From NCBI GenBank assembly GCA_900539455.1, contig UQCD01000002.1, positions 182,439 through 246,438 on the forward strand: 64,000 bases of DNA, written 5' to 3'. The notes beneath the pieces are model-generated. The model was not told the origin of the DNA. It did no database searches and saw only the letters and a list, made by a program, of their open reading frames with translations. Made by a program: the position numbers and the translations under genes. Shown here one piece after another: positions 35,399-45,300 of the stretch. This stretch comes from an uncultured Eubacteriales bacterium. Lineage in GTDB: Bacteria; Bacillota; Clostridia; Lachnospirales; Lachnospiraceae. The number at the start of each line of letters is the position of its first letter. Positions within the stretch are counted from its first letter, which is position 1.

Positions 35399-37306
35399 CT
35401 AGCCTAATGACACCCCTGTATACAACTGATAATATTTTCCCTTCTTTTCTATAAGCTGTTCGTGAGTGCCGCGCTCAATTATCCTTCCAGCTTCAAGAAC
35501 AATAATACAATCACTATTTTTAACTGTAGAAAGTCTATGTGCAATTACGAAGGTTGTTCGTCCCTTCATCAGCTTATCCATACCACTTTGTACAAGCTTT
35601 TCTGTATGTGTATCAATAGAGCTTGTAGCTTCGTCCAGAATAAGTACAGGTGGGTCGGCGATAGCAGCTCTGGCAATGGCAAGCAGCTGTCTTTGACCTT
35701 GGCTGAGGTTTGCACCATCACCAGTTAAGATAGTGTCATAGCCATTTGGAAGTCGTTTAATAAAGCCGTGGGCATTGGCAAGCTTTGCAGCAGCAATAAC
35801 CTCTTCGTCAGTAGCATCAAGCTTTCCGTATTTAATATTATCCTTTACAGAAGCAGTAAATAAATGAGTATCCTGTAAAACAATACCTAGGGAATGACGC
35901 AAATCATCCTTTTTAATCTTGTTAATATTAATTCCATCGTATCTGATTTTACCGTCCTGAATATCATAAAAACGGTTAATAAGGTTTGTAATAGTAGTTT
36001 TTCCTGCACCAGTTGAGCCAACAAAGGCAATCTTCTGACCAGGAGTAGCATATAAATCAACATTGTGAAGGACAATTTTTTCTGGAGTGTATCCAAAATC
36101 TACATCATCAAAAACCACATCACCAGTAAGACGAATATAATCAGTAGTATCAGTATCTTTGTGGTAATGCTTCCATGCCCAGATACCGGTTCTTTCCTTG
36201 CTTTCCTTTATTTTGCCATTTTCAATAGCAGCATTTACCAAAGTAACATAGCCATCATCAGTTTCACTTTCTTCATCAAGAAGTGCAAAAATACGCTCTG
36301 CACCAGCAAGAGCCATAACAACACTGTTTAGCTGCTGGCTGACCTGATTAATAGGCATATTAAAGCTTTTATTAAAGGTTAGAAAGCTTGCTAATTTACC
36401 TAAGGTAAAGCTGCCAATATTATTTAAGGCAAGAATACCACCAAAAATAGCACATACAACATAGCTTACATTTCCAAGCTGTGCATTAATAGGGCCGAGT
36501 ACATTGGCAAATTTGTTGGCATTATTAGAGCTTTCAAATAAAGCATCATTTAATTTATTAAAATCCTCAATAGCTTCATTTTCGTGGCAGAAAACCTTAA
36601 CCACCTTCTGACCATTCATCATTTCCTCAATATATCCATTAACCTTGCCTAAGTCCTTTTGCTGGGCTGCGAAGAACTTACCACTCCTAGAAGCAGCAGC
36701 TTTTGTGGCGAACAGCATAATTGCAACCATTACAAGAGTTAAAATTGTAAGAGGAATATTTAAGAAAATCATACTTAAAAATACACTTACAATAGTAATA
36801 AGACTTGATAAAAACTGTGGCATACTCTGACTAATCATCTGTCTTAGGGTATCAATATCATTTGTATAAGTAGACATTATGTCACCATGGGCGTGAGTGT
36901 CAAAATATTTAATTGGTAAGGACTGCATATGAACAAACATATCAGTACGAAGATTTTTAAGAGTACCCTGTGTAACATAAACCATAATTCTTGTGTAAAT
37001 GTAGGTACATAAAGCGCCTAAAAGATAGAAGCAGGCAACACGCAAAATTGCCTTAATAAGAGGGGCAAAATCGGCAACACCTGATTTAATCATAGGAGTA
37101 ATATAATTATCAATAAGGCTTTGGGTAAACCAGGTACCCTGTACATTTGCAAGAACACTTCCTAATATACATATAACAACAATAATTATATGAGCTAAGT
37201 AGTTCTTCATAATATATTTCATAAGACGGACAAAAAGCTTGCCGGCATTATCAACTTTTTTGCCATTAATTCTAGCAGCAGGTCCTTTCATTGGTCCATT
37301 AGCCAT
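35399..37306 (-). CDS. ABC multidrug-type exporter half-transporter, canonical ATPase site
   Basis: The 635-residue protein has six membrane helices (~30-350) and a C-terminal ABC domain with Walker A GSTGAGKTT, signature LSQGQRQLLAIARA and Walker B VLILDEATSSID, including the catalytic Glu. A ~35-residue insertion precedes the ABC domain. It pairs with the upstream half-transporter, whose gene ends at its start codon, to form a heterodimeric exporter of the LmrCD/TM287-288 kind. The substrate is unknown. GGAGGTGACA precedes the start. Confidence 0.92.
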   Translation of the reverse strand: MANGPMKGPAARINGKKVDNAGKLFVRLMKYIMKNYLAHIIIVVICILGSVLANVQGTWFTQSLIDNYITPMIKSGVADFAPLIKAILRVACFYLLGALCTYIYTRIMVYVTQGTLKNLRTDMFVHMQSLPIKYFDTHAHGDIMSTYTNDIDTLRQMISQSMPQFLSSLITIVSVFLSMIFLNIPLTILTLVMVAIMLFATKAAASRSGKFFAAQQKDLGKVNGYIEEMMNGQKVVKVFCHENEAIEDFNKLNDALFESSNNANKFANVLGPINAQLGNVSYVVCAIFGGILALNNIGSFTLGKLASFLTFNKSFNMPINQVSQQLNSVVMALAGAERIFALLDEESETDDGYVTLVNAAIENGKIKESKERTGIWAWKHYHKDTDTTDYIRLTGDVVFDDVDFGYTPEKIVLHNVDLYATPGQKIAFVGSTGAGKTTITNLINRFYDIQDGKIRYDGININKIKKDDLRHSLGIVLQDTHLFTASVKDNIKYGKLDATDEEVIAAAKLANAHGFIKRLPNGYDTILTGDGANLSQGQRQLLAIARAAIADPPVLILDEATSSIDTHTEKLVQSGMDKLMKGRTTFVIAHRLSTVKNSDCIIVLEAGRIIERGTHEQLIEKKGKYYQLYTGVSLG

Positions 37307-39057
37307 TAATTGTCACCTCCGTTTTCATCAAAATCACCGCTGCCGCCAGTTTGAGCTTCGTATACATCTCTGTATATTTCACTTCTTAAAAGCAGCTCAT
37401 CGTGTGTGCCAAAATCAGAAACCATTCCCTCATCCATAACAATAATCCTGTCAGCATTTTTTACACTGGAAATACGCTGGGCGATTATAAGCTTTGTAAT
37501 ATTAGGAAGCTTATTTGCAAAGGCCTCTTGGATTTTGGCATCGGTGGCAGTATCAACTGCTGATGTTGAATCATCTAAAATTAAAATTTTCGGATTTTTA
37601 AGTAATGCTCTGGCAATACAAAGTCTTTGCTTCTGACCACCTGAAACATTAGCACCACCCTGTTCAATATATGTATTATATTTGTCCGGGAAGTTTTCAA
37701 TAAATTCACTGGCACAGGCAAGCTGGCAGGCTGTTATACATTCCTCATCACTTGCATCAGGGTTACCCCAGCGCAGGTTTTCAAAAATAGTTCCACTAAA
37801 TAAAACATTTTTCTGTAAAACTACAGCAACCTGATTTCTAAGAGTAGTAAGGTCATACTCTCTTACATCAATGCCACCTACACATATTGAGCCGGAGCTT
37901 ACATCATAAAGTCGGCTGATTAGGTTTACCAGAGAGGTTTTTGCACTGCCTGTTGCACCAATAATACCAATAGTTTCGCCAGATTTTATTGAAAGATTAA
38001 TATTTGACAGGACATAGTTTTCACTATCCTTTTTGTAAGCAAAATCTACATTGTTAAATTCAATGCTTCCGTTTGGAACATCCATAACGGGGTCAGTTGG
38101 ATTAACAAGGTCTACCTCTTCATTTAAAACCTCAGCAATTCTTTCGGCAGAAGCCACACTCATTGATAACATTACAAATATCATTGAAAGCATCATAAGG
38201 CTCATTAAAATATTCATACAATAAGCAAGTAAGCTCATTAAATTACCGGTAGAAAGCGTATCTGAAACAATCATTTTTGCACCTAAGTAGCTGATACCTA
38301 AAATACAGGCATAAACAGTAAGCTGCATCATAGGGGCATTGCAGGCAACAATATTTTCAGCCTTAACAAAAAGATTGTATACATTTTCTGTAGCCTTTAT
38401 AAATTTGCTCTTTTCATAATCCTCTCGTACATAAGCCTTAACAACTCTTATAGAAGAAACATTTTCCAAAACACTTGCATTTAAGTCATCATATTTTTTA
38501 AATACATTATTAAAATATTTTGTAGCCTTAACAATGACTAAAATAAGTGCTGAGCCTAAAACTATAACAGCAATTAGATAAATGCTTGCTAATTTGGCGT
38601 TAATAAAGAAGGACATTGCCATAGCACAAATAAGTGATATAGGCGCTCGTACGCACATTCTAAGTAACATCTGGTAAGAGTTTTGAACATTAGTAACATC
38701 TGTAGTAAGACGGGTTACTAAACCGGCAGTTGAGTATTTATCAATGTTGGAAAAGGAAAAGGTCTGGATTTTTGCATACATTGCCTTTCTAAGATTTTTC
38801 GCAAAACCACAGGAAGCCTTAGCACCATATATTCCACCAAGAAATCCTGCAAGAAGACCTAATAGGGAAACTGCTACCATAATTCCACCAATAATGTAAA
38901 TGTGCTTCATATTACCTTTATCAACACCATCATCAATAATTGAAGCCATAAGAAATGGAATAAGTGTTTCCATAAAAACTTCAAATACCATACATATTGG
39001 AGTAGCAATAGAGGCCAATGTATACTCCTTTATATGGGAAGCTAATGTTTTTAACAT
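37306..39057 (-). CDS. ABC multidrug-type exporter half-transporter, degenerate ATPase site
   Basis: The 583-residue half-transporter has six helices and an ABC domain with an unusual Walker A (GATGSAKT), signature NVSGGQKQRLCIARA and Walker B ILILDDSTSAVD, where the catalytic Glu is Asp. This asymmetry is typical of the non-hydrolysing partner in heterodimeric exporters. It overlaps the marR gene by 7 bp upstream and abuts the second subunit downstream, so all three form one operon. Confidence 0.92.
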   Translation of the reverse strand: MLKTLASHIKEYTLASIATPICMVFEVFMETLIPFLMASIIDDGVDKGNMKHIYIIGGIMVAVSLLGLLAGFLGGIYGAKASCGFAKNLRKAMYAKIQTFSFSNIDKYSTAGLVTRLTTDVTNVQNSYQMLLRMCVRAPISLICAMAMSFFINAKLASIYLIAVIVLGSALILVIVKATKYFNNVFKKYDDLNASVLENVSSIRVVKAYVREDYEKSKFIKATENVYNLFVKAENIVACNAPMMQLTVYACILGISYLGAKMIVSDTLSTGNLMSLLAYCMNILMSLMMLSMIFVMLSMSVASAERIAEVLNEEVDLVNPTDPVMDVPNGSIEFNNVDFAYKKDSENYVLSNINLSIKSGETIGIIGATGSAKTSLVNLISRLYDVSSGSICVGGIDVREYDLTTLRNQVAVVLQKNVLFSGTIFENLRWGNPDASDEECITACQLACASEFIENFPDKYNTYIEQGGANVSGGQKQRLCIARALLKNPKILILDDSTSAVDTATDAKIQEAFANKLPNITKLIIAQRISSVKNADRIIVMDEGMVSDFGTHDELLLRSEIYRDVYEAQTGGSGDFDENGGDN

Positions 39058-39551
39058 AAATCATCCTCCTTAATTGAGTTTTTGTTTATAGGAAGATTTT
39101 TAAATCTGAATTTCATATTATCATCAATATTTTTTTCAATAATAGAAATAACCTTTAAAAAGGTATCTAAATCTTCTTTAGTAATATTATATTTTATTGC
39201 CTCATCTAAAAAGTCCAAATCATTAAAGATTTTTAAATGAGTTTCCTTACCCAGAGGGGTAAGAATAAGTTTTTTAAGTCTGGCATCATATTTGTCTGCT
39301 TCTCTGGTTATGTAACCATGCTGCTCCATAGATTTTAAAATACCTGTAGTGGTAGAACGGCACATATCAAAATTTGCCTCTATATCCTTTTGATAAATAG
39401 TCTTATCACTATTTTCGTATAGGTAAGCTAAAATCCATCCGTGCATAGCTGTAACCTCATCATAGCCCCGCATTGTTTCATAGGAAACTAAATGAGCAGA
39501 AAGCTTATTAGCAAGGGTACGAACAATATAGCCAATATGTTTCTTGTGCAT
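39051..39551 (-). CDS. MarR-family repressor of the ABC exporter operon
   Basis: The 166-residue winged-helix protein has DNA-recognition and wing regions IEANFDMCRSTTTGILKSME and HGYITREADKYDARLKKLIL (~70-110), typical of MarR. ATG 39551 is chosen because GGAGG lies just upstream; the frame extends to 39593, but that would run through the operator. It probably represses its own operon through the palindrome at 39564-39604 and is released by a drug-like ligand. Confidence 0.9.
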   Translation of the reverse strand: MHKKHIGYIVRTLANKLSAHLVSYETMRGYDEVTAMHGWILAYLYENSDKTIYQKDIEANFDMCRSTTTGILKSMEQHGYITREADKYDARLKKLILTPLGKETHLKIFNDLDFLDEAIKYNITKEDLDTFLKVISIIEKNIDDNMKFRFKNLPINKNSIKEDDLC

Positions 39552-39563
39552 AGCAACCTCCAT

Positions 39564-39604
39564 ATAATAGTTCGGTGTCGAATTGTTCGGCACAAAACTA
39601 TTAT
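39564..39604. promoter_or_regulatory. Candidate MarR operator (imperfect palindrome)
   Basis: ATAATAGTTCGGTGTCGAA is mirrored by TTGTTCGGCACAAAACTATT AT. The site covers the -10 and early transcribed region of the minus-strand marR promoter, the usual place for autorepression. Confidence 0.65.
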
Positions 39605-39627
39605 ACAGGCAAATATGTAAATGTCAA
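39600..39627 (-). promoter_or_regulatory. marR operon promoter
   Basis: Read on the minus strand, TTGACA (39627-39622) and TATAAT (39605-39600) are 16 bp apart. The -10 hexamer overlaps the palindromic operator. Confidence 0.6.
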
Positions 39628-39770
39628 TAAAAAAGAAAAATATACGTTGGAATATTGTGTATATAAAAGTAAAAAGAGCCGGTTTATTGCAAACATTGTT
39701 TAGGCTTTATTTTAAAAATAATAGTCTTTAATGTAGAGAAAAAGCTGTATTTATGGTAAAATTAACAGTA

Positions 39771-39782
39771 ATTGTTAACAAT
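39771..39782. promoter_or_regulatory. Perfect 12-bp palindrome upstream of the pullulanase gene
   Basis: ATTGTTAACAAT lies 23 bp before the start codon and ~9 bp after an extended -10-like TGGTAAAAT (39754-39762). This position fits a carbohydrate repressor site. No regulator for it is in the window, and short AT-rich palindromes can arise by chance. Confidence 0.35.
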
Positions 39783-39805
39783 ATTAAGAAAAAATAAGGA
39801 GCTTT

Positions 39806-42109
39806 ATGAGAAAGAATATTAAAAAGTTGAAAAAATTTACAGCTATGGGAATGATAGCTGCACTTTCTGTTTCTATGATTGCTTGTGGCAAGCAGGAAAA
39901 TACAGAAAGTAAAAAGGATACAACACAGGCAGAAGAAACTACCGAGGAGGGCTTCAAATTTTTAAGAGCTGTTTACAGCAATGGAAAAATTACAGTTGAA
40001 GGCAACGAGGCTTTTGAAGGAGAGCTTACAGAGGTTATATCCTTAACAGATGAAGAAGGAAATAAAATTCCTGTGAAGGGCATTACAAAAATTGTTGCCC
40101 GAAGCTTCAATATTAATTTAGAGCAGGAGCTAAGCATAAATAAAATGTATACAGTTTCCTATGAGGGAAAAAGTATACAGGTCAATTTATCAAGCCTTTA
40201 TTCAAAAGAGAATTTTGAAAGCAAGTATACATATGAAGGTGATGATTTAGGCTGTACATATTCAAAGGATAAAACAGTATTTAAGGTATGGGCTCCCACT
40301 GCCAAAGCAGTAAAGGTAAATCTATACAAAAGTGGTACAAAGGGAACTGATGATTTAATTGAAAGCATGGATATGAAGGCTGGTGAAAAGGGTACCTGGG
40401 TGGCTGAAAAAACAGGTGACTTAAATGGTACTTATTACACATACAGCGTTAATGTAAATAACAACGAAACAGAAGCCTGTGACCCATATGCCAGAACAAC
40501 AGGTGTTAATGGGGACAGGGCAATGGTCATAGATTTAAAGGCTACAAATCCTGACGGCTGGGATAAGGATTCAAATCCAAATAAAGGCTTAAATATTACA
40601 GATGCAGTTATTTACGAATTACATTTGCGTGATATTTCGGCAGATAGCAGCAGCGGAATCACAAACAAGGGAAAATACTTAGGACTTACAGAAGCAGGTA
40701 CAAAAAATGATAACGGAGATAGCACCGGAATTGATTATATAAAGGATTTAGGTGTAAATTATGTTCATATTATGCCAATGTACGATTATGGCTCAGTAGA
40801 TGAAACAAAGCTTGATACAGCCCAGTATAATTGGGGCTATGACCCAGTTAATTATAATGTTCCGGAAGGCTCTTATGCTACAGACCCATATAATGGCAAG
40901 GTGAGAGTAGAAGAGGCAAAGCAAATGGTTAAAGCTTTACATGATAATGGAATATCAGTTATTATGGATGTAGTTTACAATCATGTTTACGATGCACAGT
41001 CATTCTGCTTCAATAAAATTGTTCCGGACTATTTTTCAAGAATTGGCAGCAACGGAAGTTATTCAAATGGCTCAGGCTGTGGAAATGATGTAGCCTCAGA
41101 AAGAGCAATGGTTAGCAAATATATTGTGGATTCAGTAAAATACTGGGCTGATGAGTATCATATAGACGGCTTCAGATTTGACTTAGTTGGACTTATTGAT
41201 GTTGATACCTTAAATACTGCAATTACAGAGGTACACAAAACAAATCCGGATGTTATTTTCTATGGAGAGGGCTGGACCTTAAGCACAGAGGTAACAAAGG
41301 GAAATGTTGCTTTAGCAACCCAGAGCAATTCTTCAAAGCTTCCAGAGTTTGCTTTCTTTAATGATTATTTTAGAGATAATCTTAGAGGTTCTAATTCATC
41401 TGGTGACAAGGGTTATATTAACGGCTCTTTATCAACCTGTGAGGCTGTCAAAGATATGTTAAGAGGAAAAAGCAGCTTTACCAGTGAGCCGGCAAGAACA
41501 ATAAATTATTCAGGCTGTCACGATAACAACACTATTTTTGATAAGCTTACCTTGTCTGACAGTAGTGCCACAATGGATGAAAAGATTGCAATGAACAAGC
41601 TGGCTGCGGCTATTACACTGACATCACAGGGCGTTCCATTCCTTATGTCAGGTGAGGAGCTGCTTAGAACTAAGACTAATGAGGACGGAAGTCTTAACAG
41701 CAACAGCTACAACTCACCAGATTCAGTTAATAGCATTAAATGGTCAACACTTGCAGAGGATAACTATAAGGCTGTACACGATTATTACAAGGGACTTATT
41801 GAATTTAGAAATAATCATAAGGGCCTGCGTATGACAACAGGTAAAGAGGCAGCTGATAACATTACAGTTATGGATAATACTCCTAAAAATATAGTAGCTT
41901 ACTCTATAAAGGGTGGCGCAAACGGAGAAACCTCAAAGGGTATCTTTGTTATATACAATGGTACAGGTGATAAGGCAACTGTTACCTTGCCAGAGGGCAG
42001 CTGGAGCATATATATAAATAATGAAAAGGCAGGAAATGAAAGTCTTGGCAGTGTAAGTGGAAGTGTAGAGGTAGAAAAAGTATCAGCAATGGTACTGGTA
42101 ATGGAATAA
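39806..42109 (+). CDS. pulA: Type I pullulanase, lipoprotein
   Basis: The 767-residue surface lipoprotein (lipobox SMIAC near residue 28) cleaves alpha-1,6 links in pullulan and limit dextrins. After an N-terminal beta domain and a CBM48-like region (~140-240), the GH13 barrel shows the pullulanase signature YNWGYDPVNY (~341), region I DVVYNHV, region II DGFRFDLVG with nucleophile Asp (~457), region III YGEGWT with the acid Glu, and region IV SGCHDN. A C-terminal beta domain ends the protein. It is monocistronic with its own terminator. Confidence 0.94.
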   Translation: MRKNIKKLKKFTAMGMIAALSVSMIACGKQENTESKKDTTQAEETTEEGFKFLRAVYSNGKITVEGNEAFEGELTEVISLTDEEGNKIPVKGITKIVARSFNINLEQELSINKMYTVSYEGKSIQVNLSSLYSKENFESKYTYEGDDLGCTYSKDKTVFKVWAPTAKAVKVNLYKSGTKGTDDLIESMDMKAGEKGTWVAEKTGDLNGTYYTYSVNVNNNETEACDPYARTTGVNGDRAMVIDLKATNPDGWDKDSNPNKGLNITDAVIYELHLRDISADSSSGITNKGKYLGLTEAGTKNDNGDSTGIDYIKDLGVNYVHIMPMYDYGSVDETKLDTAQYNWGYDPVNYNVPEGSYATDPYNGKVRVEEAKQMVKALHDNGISVIMDVVYNHVYDAQSFCFNKIVPDYFSRIGSNGSYSNGSGCGNDVASERAMVSKYIVDSVKYWADEYHIDGFRFDLVGLIDVDTLNTAITEVHKTNPDVIFYGEGWTLSTEVTKGNVALATQSNSSKLPEFAFFNDYFRDNLRGSNSSGDKGYINGSLSTCEAVKDMLRGKSSFTSEPARTINYSGCHDNNTIFDKLTLSDSSATMDEKIAMNKLAAAITLTSQGVPFLMSGEELLRTKTNEDGSLNSNSYNSPDSVNSIKWSTLAEDNYKAVHDYYKGLIEFRNNHKGLRMTTGKEAADNITVMDNTPKNIVAYSIKGGANGETSKGIFVIYNGTGDKATVTLPEGSWSIYINNEKAGNESLGSVSGSVEVEKVSAMVLVME

Positions 42110-42120
42110 AAGAAAATAAG

Positions 42121-42167
42121 AAAAGCCTTGCTGGTTTTAATATAAATAGAACCAGCGAGGCTTTTTG
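42121..42167. terminator. Terminator between pulA and tetR (convergent)
   Basis: AAAAGCCTTGCTGGTTTTA pairs with GAACCAGCGAGGCTTTTT. The A-run and T-run on opposite ends allow it to work in both directions. Confidence 0.85.
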
Positions 42168-42204
42168 TATACCTTAAAATAATATTTATGATAAGGTGGC
42201 TGTC

Positions 42205-42807
42205 CTAGCTTGTAGTGTGGGACCTGATTATTCCTCGTACTGCCGCCTCTAGGTAAGGCTTTAACTCTTCAATAGATACCGGCTCCGAGTAAAGAATAGT
42301 GCTGTAGCAGGTAGAACTTACCAGCTCAATTATCATAAACAGCATTATCTCCGGGTCTTTGTAGTCATCCTCAGATTCATTGATTATAGTTTTGTATATT
42401 TCCAAAAAGTTTACATCATTACTATTGTCATTTGACATTAATGCCTTTTTAAAGAATCCCCAGCTTAGATTTTTGGAAATGAAGTTAAGCATTTTTTTGT
42501 CTTTAACCAAATCGTCAATAATATGGTTTATTACAAAGACAATTTTATCTTCCATTCTGTCAATATTTGCCTTTAACATATCTGTATGTGCAGACATAAA
42601 AAGCTGACTGGACTTGTGAGAAATAAGAAGGTTTCTAATATCATACTTATCTCTGAAGTACAAATAGAAAGTGCCTTTGGCAACACCTGCTTTGTTTACA
42701 ATATCTGAAATAGAAGTATCATTGATGCCCTTTGATGTAAATAAATCAAAGGCAGTATTAAGAAGAGCTTCTTTCTTTCTTTGTTTATTAATATCGACTT
42801 TTCCCAT
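42205..42807 (-). CDS. TetR-family repressor of the MMPL operon
   Basis: The 200-residue protein has the N-terminal TetR helix-turn-helix: AFDLFTSKGINDTSISDIVN then KAGVAKGTFYLYFRDKYDI (~15-57). The C-terminal ligand domain is helical and unassigned. It is divergent from the MMPL transporter, and two TGACYAWTGGTCA-type palindromes lie in the shared upstream region, so it most likely represses the transporter. AAAGGAG precedes the start. Confidence 0.9.
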   Translation of the reverse strand: MGKVDINKQRKKEALLNTAFDLFTSKGINDTSISDIVNKAGVAKGTFYLYFRDKYDIRNLLISHKSSQLFMSAHTDMLKANIDRMEDKIVFVINHIIDDLVKDKKMLNFISKNLSWGFFKKALMSNDNSNDVNFLEIYKTIINESEDDYKDPEIMLFMIIELVSSTCYSTILYSEPVSIEELKPYLEAAVRGIIRSHTTS

Positions 42808-42920
42808 GACATCTCCTTTTCAAACCTAAACTTGATTAGATATATTATATAGCAAAAAAAATATTTTTCTAGTGAAAAATGAGTTTTTTTAACGGGAAAA
42901 AAATTTTTATATAATAATTA

Positions 42921-42981
42921 TTGACTAATGGTCAATTTTGTGTTATACCTTTGTTTGAAAAAAATAAATGACCATTGGTCA
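42921..42981 (+). promoter_or_regulatory. MMPL promoter with two TetR-type operators
   Basis: The promoter is TTGACT (42921-42926), 17 bp, TATACC (42944-42949). Operator 1, TGACTAATGGTCA (42922-42934), overlaps the -35 element. Operator 2, TGACCATTGGTCA (42969-42981), is a perfect palindrome ~13 bp past the expected start. The two centres are 47 bp apart, which would allow a repressor to block both binding and escape. Confidence 0.75.
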
Positions 42982-43002
42982 TAAAATAAATGGAGGATTA
43001 AG

Positions 43003-45078
43003 ATGATAAATTTCGGAAAGAAAATCGTTAAATTTAAAATTCCAATCCTAATCATTAGTCTTTTATTATTAATACCTTCAGCAATAGGTTATTTTAACAC
43101 AGGAGTAAATTACGACCTGCTATCTTACCTGCCAAAGGATATTGAGACAATGAAGGGTCAGGATATTTTGGTTGATCAGTTTGGAACAGGAGCATATTCC
43201 TTTCTTATAGTTGAGAATATGGAATTTAAGGATGTTTCAGCACTTAAAGAAAAATTAAGCAAGGTTGACCATGTAGAAAAGATATTATGGTATGACTCAA
43301 TAGTAGATATAGGTGTACCTGTGGATTTACTTCCAGACAAAGTAAAGGAAGCCTTTAATTCAGAAAATACAACCTTGATGATGATTATATTTGATGATAC
43401 CACATCTTCTACGGATACAATGAATGCTATTGATGAAATCAGAGATATTTGTGATGATAGCTGTTATTTAAGTGGTATGTCACCAATAGTTACAGATACT
43501 AAATATCTTACAGAGCAGGAAACACCAATATATGTTGGTATTGCAGTAGCCTGTGCAGTGCTTGTACTTATTATTACAATGGATAGCTTTTTACTTCCGG
43601 TATTCTTCCTTGCAAGTATAGGTATTTCAATAGTTTACAACTTAGGTACAAACATTTTCTTAGGAGAAATATCTTATGTTACTAAAGCCTTAAGTGCAGT
43701 ATTACAGTTAGGTGTAACAATGGATTACGCAATATTCTTATGGCATAGCTATAAGGAGGAAAAAGAAAGCGGCTTACATAAAGATGATGCAATGGCACAC
43801 GCTATTGCAAAAACCATTACATCAGTAGTTGGTAGTTCAATTACAACAGTTGCCGGCTTCGTTGCATTAATGTTTATGAGTTTTACCTTAGGTAAGGACT
43901 TAGGTATTGTTATGGCGAAGGGTGTTGTATTCGGAGTAATTTGTTGTATTACGGTATTACCAGCAATGATACTTATTTTTGATAAAGCCATTGAGAAAAC
44001 CTCTCACAGACCATTGCTTCCAAAGTTTGAAAAGCTTTCAGGCTTTGTAACAAAGCATTATGTAGTATTTCTGGTAATCTTCTTAGTTGTTTTATTCCCA
44101 GCTATATATGGAAATAACAACACACCAGTATATTACAATTTGGATTCAACTCTTCCAAAGGATTTACAATCAGTAATAGCAAATGCAAAGCTTGATGAAG
44201 AGTATGATATGAACAGTACAAGTATGATATTACTTCGTTCAGATACAAAGAGCGAGGATGTTATTAAAATGTGTGATGAGCTTGAAAATGTAGATGGTGT
44301 AATCACAGTTTTAGGAATGGATAATATTATTGGTACAGCTCTTCCGGAGGAAATGGTTCCAGATAGTATTAAGGACATTTTATCAAGTGATGATTATAAA
44401 ATGTTAGTTTTAATGAGTAAATACAAGGTTGCCAGTGATGAGGTAAATGACCAGTGTAGAGAAGTTTCTTCTATCATAAAGAAATATGACAAGGAAGGAA
44501 TGTTAGTTGGTGAAGCAGCTTGTACAAAGGACTTAATTGAAATAACGGATACAGACTTTAAGGTTGTTAGCGCAGTTTCAATTATTGCAATCTTTGCAAT
44601 CATTGCTCTTGTATTTAAGTCAATTTCATTACCAGTTATATTAGTTGCGGTTATTGAATTTGCAATATTTATAAATATGGGTATTCCATTTTATACAAAT
44701 ACAGAAGTACCATTTATTGCTTCCGTTGTAATCGGTACAATTCAGTTAGGTGCTACTGTAGACTATGCAATTCTTATGACAACCAGATACAAAATGGAAA
44801 GAAAGAAGGGCTTTGGCAAAAAGACAGCTATTGAAAATGCCCACAAGGCTTCAATATCTTCAGTTATTGTCAGCGCACTTAGTTTCTTTGCAGCAACATT
44901 TGGAGTTGGTATTTATTCAAATATAGATATGATTAGTTCACTTTGTACATTAATGGCAAGAGGTGCAATTATTAGTATGTTTGTAGTAATTTTCATACTT
45001 CCATCAATGTTTATGTTATTTGACAAGCTGATAATAAAGTCAAGTATGGGATTTAAGTCAGATTCTACTACAATTTAG
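43003..45078 (+). CDS. MMPL/RND-superfamily membrane transporter
   Basis: The 691-residue protein has two similar halves, each with a first helix, a large extracellular loop and a block of about five helices. The RND motifs are clear, with a GVTMDYAIFLWHSYKEEKES-type segment in half 1 and GATVDYAILMTTRYKMERKK in half 2; both carry the conserved Asp-Tyr for proton coupling. The substrate may be a lipid or hydrophobic drug. It is preceded by TetR-type operators and followed by a coiled-coil lipoprotein gene. Confidence 0.9.
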   Translation: MINFGKKIVKFKIPILIISLLLLIPSAIGYFNTGVNYDLLSYLPKDIETMKGQDILVDQFGTGAYSFLIVENMEFKDVSALKEKLSKVDHVEKILWYDSIVDIGVPVDLLPDKVKEAFNSENTTLMMIIFDDTTSSTDTMNAIDEIRDICDDSCYLSGMSPIVTDTKYLTEQETPIYVGIAVACAVLVLIITMDSFLLPVFFLASIGISIVYNLGTNIFLGEISYVTKALSAVLQLGVTMDYAIFLWHSYKEEKESGLHKDDAMAHAIAKTITSVVGSSITTVAGFVALMFMSFTLGKDLGIVMAKGVVFGVICCITVLPAMILIFDKAIEKTSHRPLLPKFEKLSGFVTKHYVVFLVIFLVVLFPAIYGNNNTPVYYNLDSTLPKDLQSVIANAKLDEEYDMNSTSMILLRSDTKSEDVIKMCDELENVDGVITVLGMDNIIGTALPEEMVPDSIKDILSSDDYKMLVLMSKYKVASDEVNDQCREVSSIIKKYDKEGMLVGEAACTKDLIEITDTDFKVVSAVSIIAIFAIIALVFKSISLPVILVAVIEFAIFINMGIPFYTNTEVPFIASVVIGTIQLGATVDYAILMTTRYKMERKKGFGKKTAIENAHKASISSVIVSALSFFAATFGVGIYSNIDMISSLCTLMARGAIISMFVVIFILPSMFMLFDKLIIKSSMGFKSDSTTI

Positions 45079-45106
45079 GTGGAAGGCTTACACATTAGCA
45101 TAAATA

Positions 45107-45255
45107 ATTAAAGTAATATTTGTCAGACATTTTTATTGTGGCATCCATTAAAAAATGGGTATTCGCTTCAAACACATAGACAAACCTAAACATAACATTC
45201 CACTCATCTTTTCTTGGATGTCAGAATAAAAATGTCTGTCAGATAAAGCTTTAAT
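45107..45255. repeat. Second type of inverted repeat between MMPL and lipoprotein genes
   Basis: 27-nt arms (45121-45147 and 45215-45241) match at 24 of 27 positions; the left begins TGTCAGACATTTTTATTGTG. Outer ATTAAAG/CTTTAAT extends the pairing to ~40 nt. The 67-nt loop shows no clear inner stem. It has none of the core motifs of the element at 35.0 kb, so I treat it as unrelated. There is no T-run suitable for termination. Confidence 0.7.
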
Positions 45256-45300
45256 AAAAATAAATTGAACTAAAAAATATTATGTAAAGGAGACATTAAT

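Noticed and set aside
45107..45255. Intrinsic terminator for the MMPL gene
   Set aside because: The hairpin has a 67-nt loop and no T-run after the right arm, so it is described as a repeat instead.
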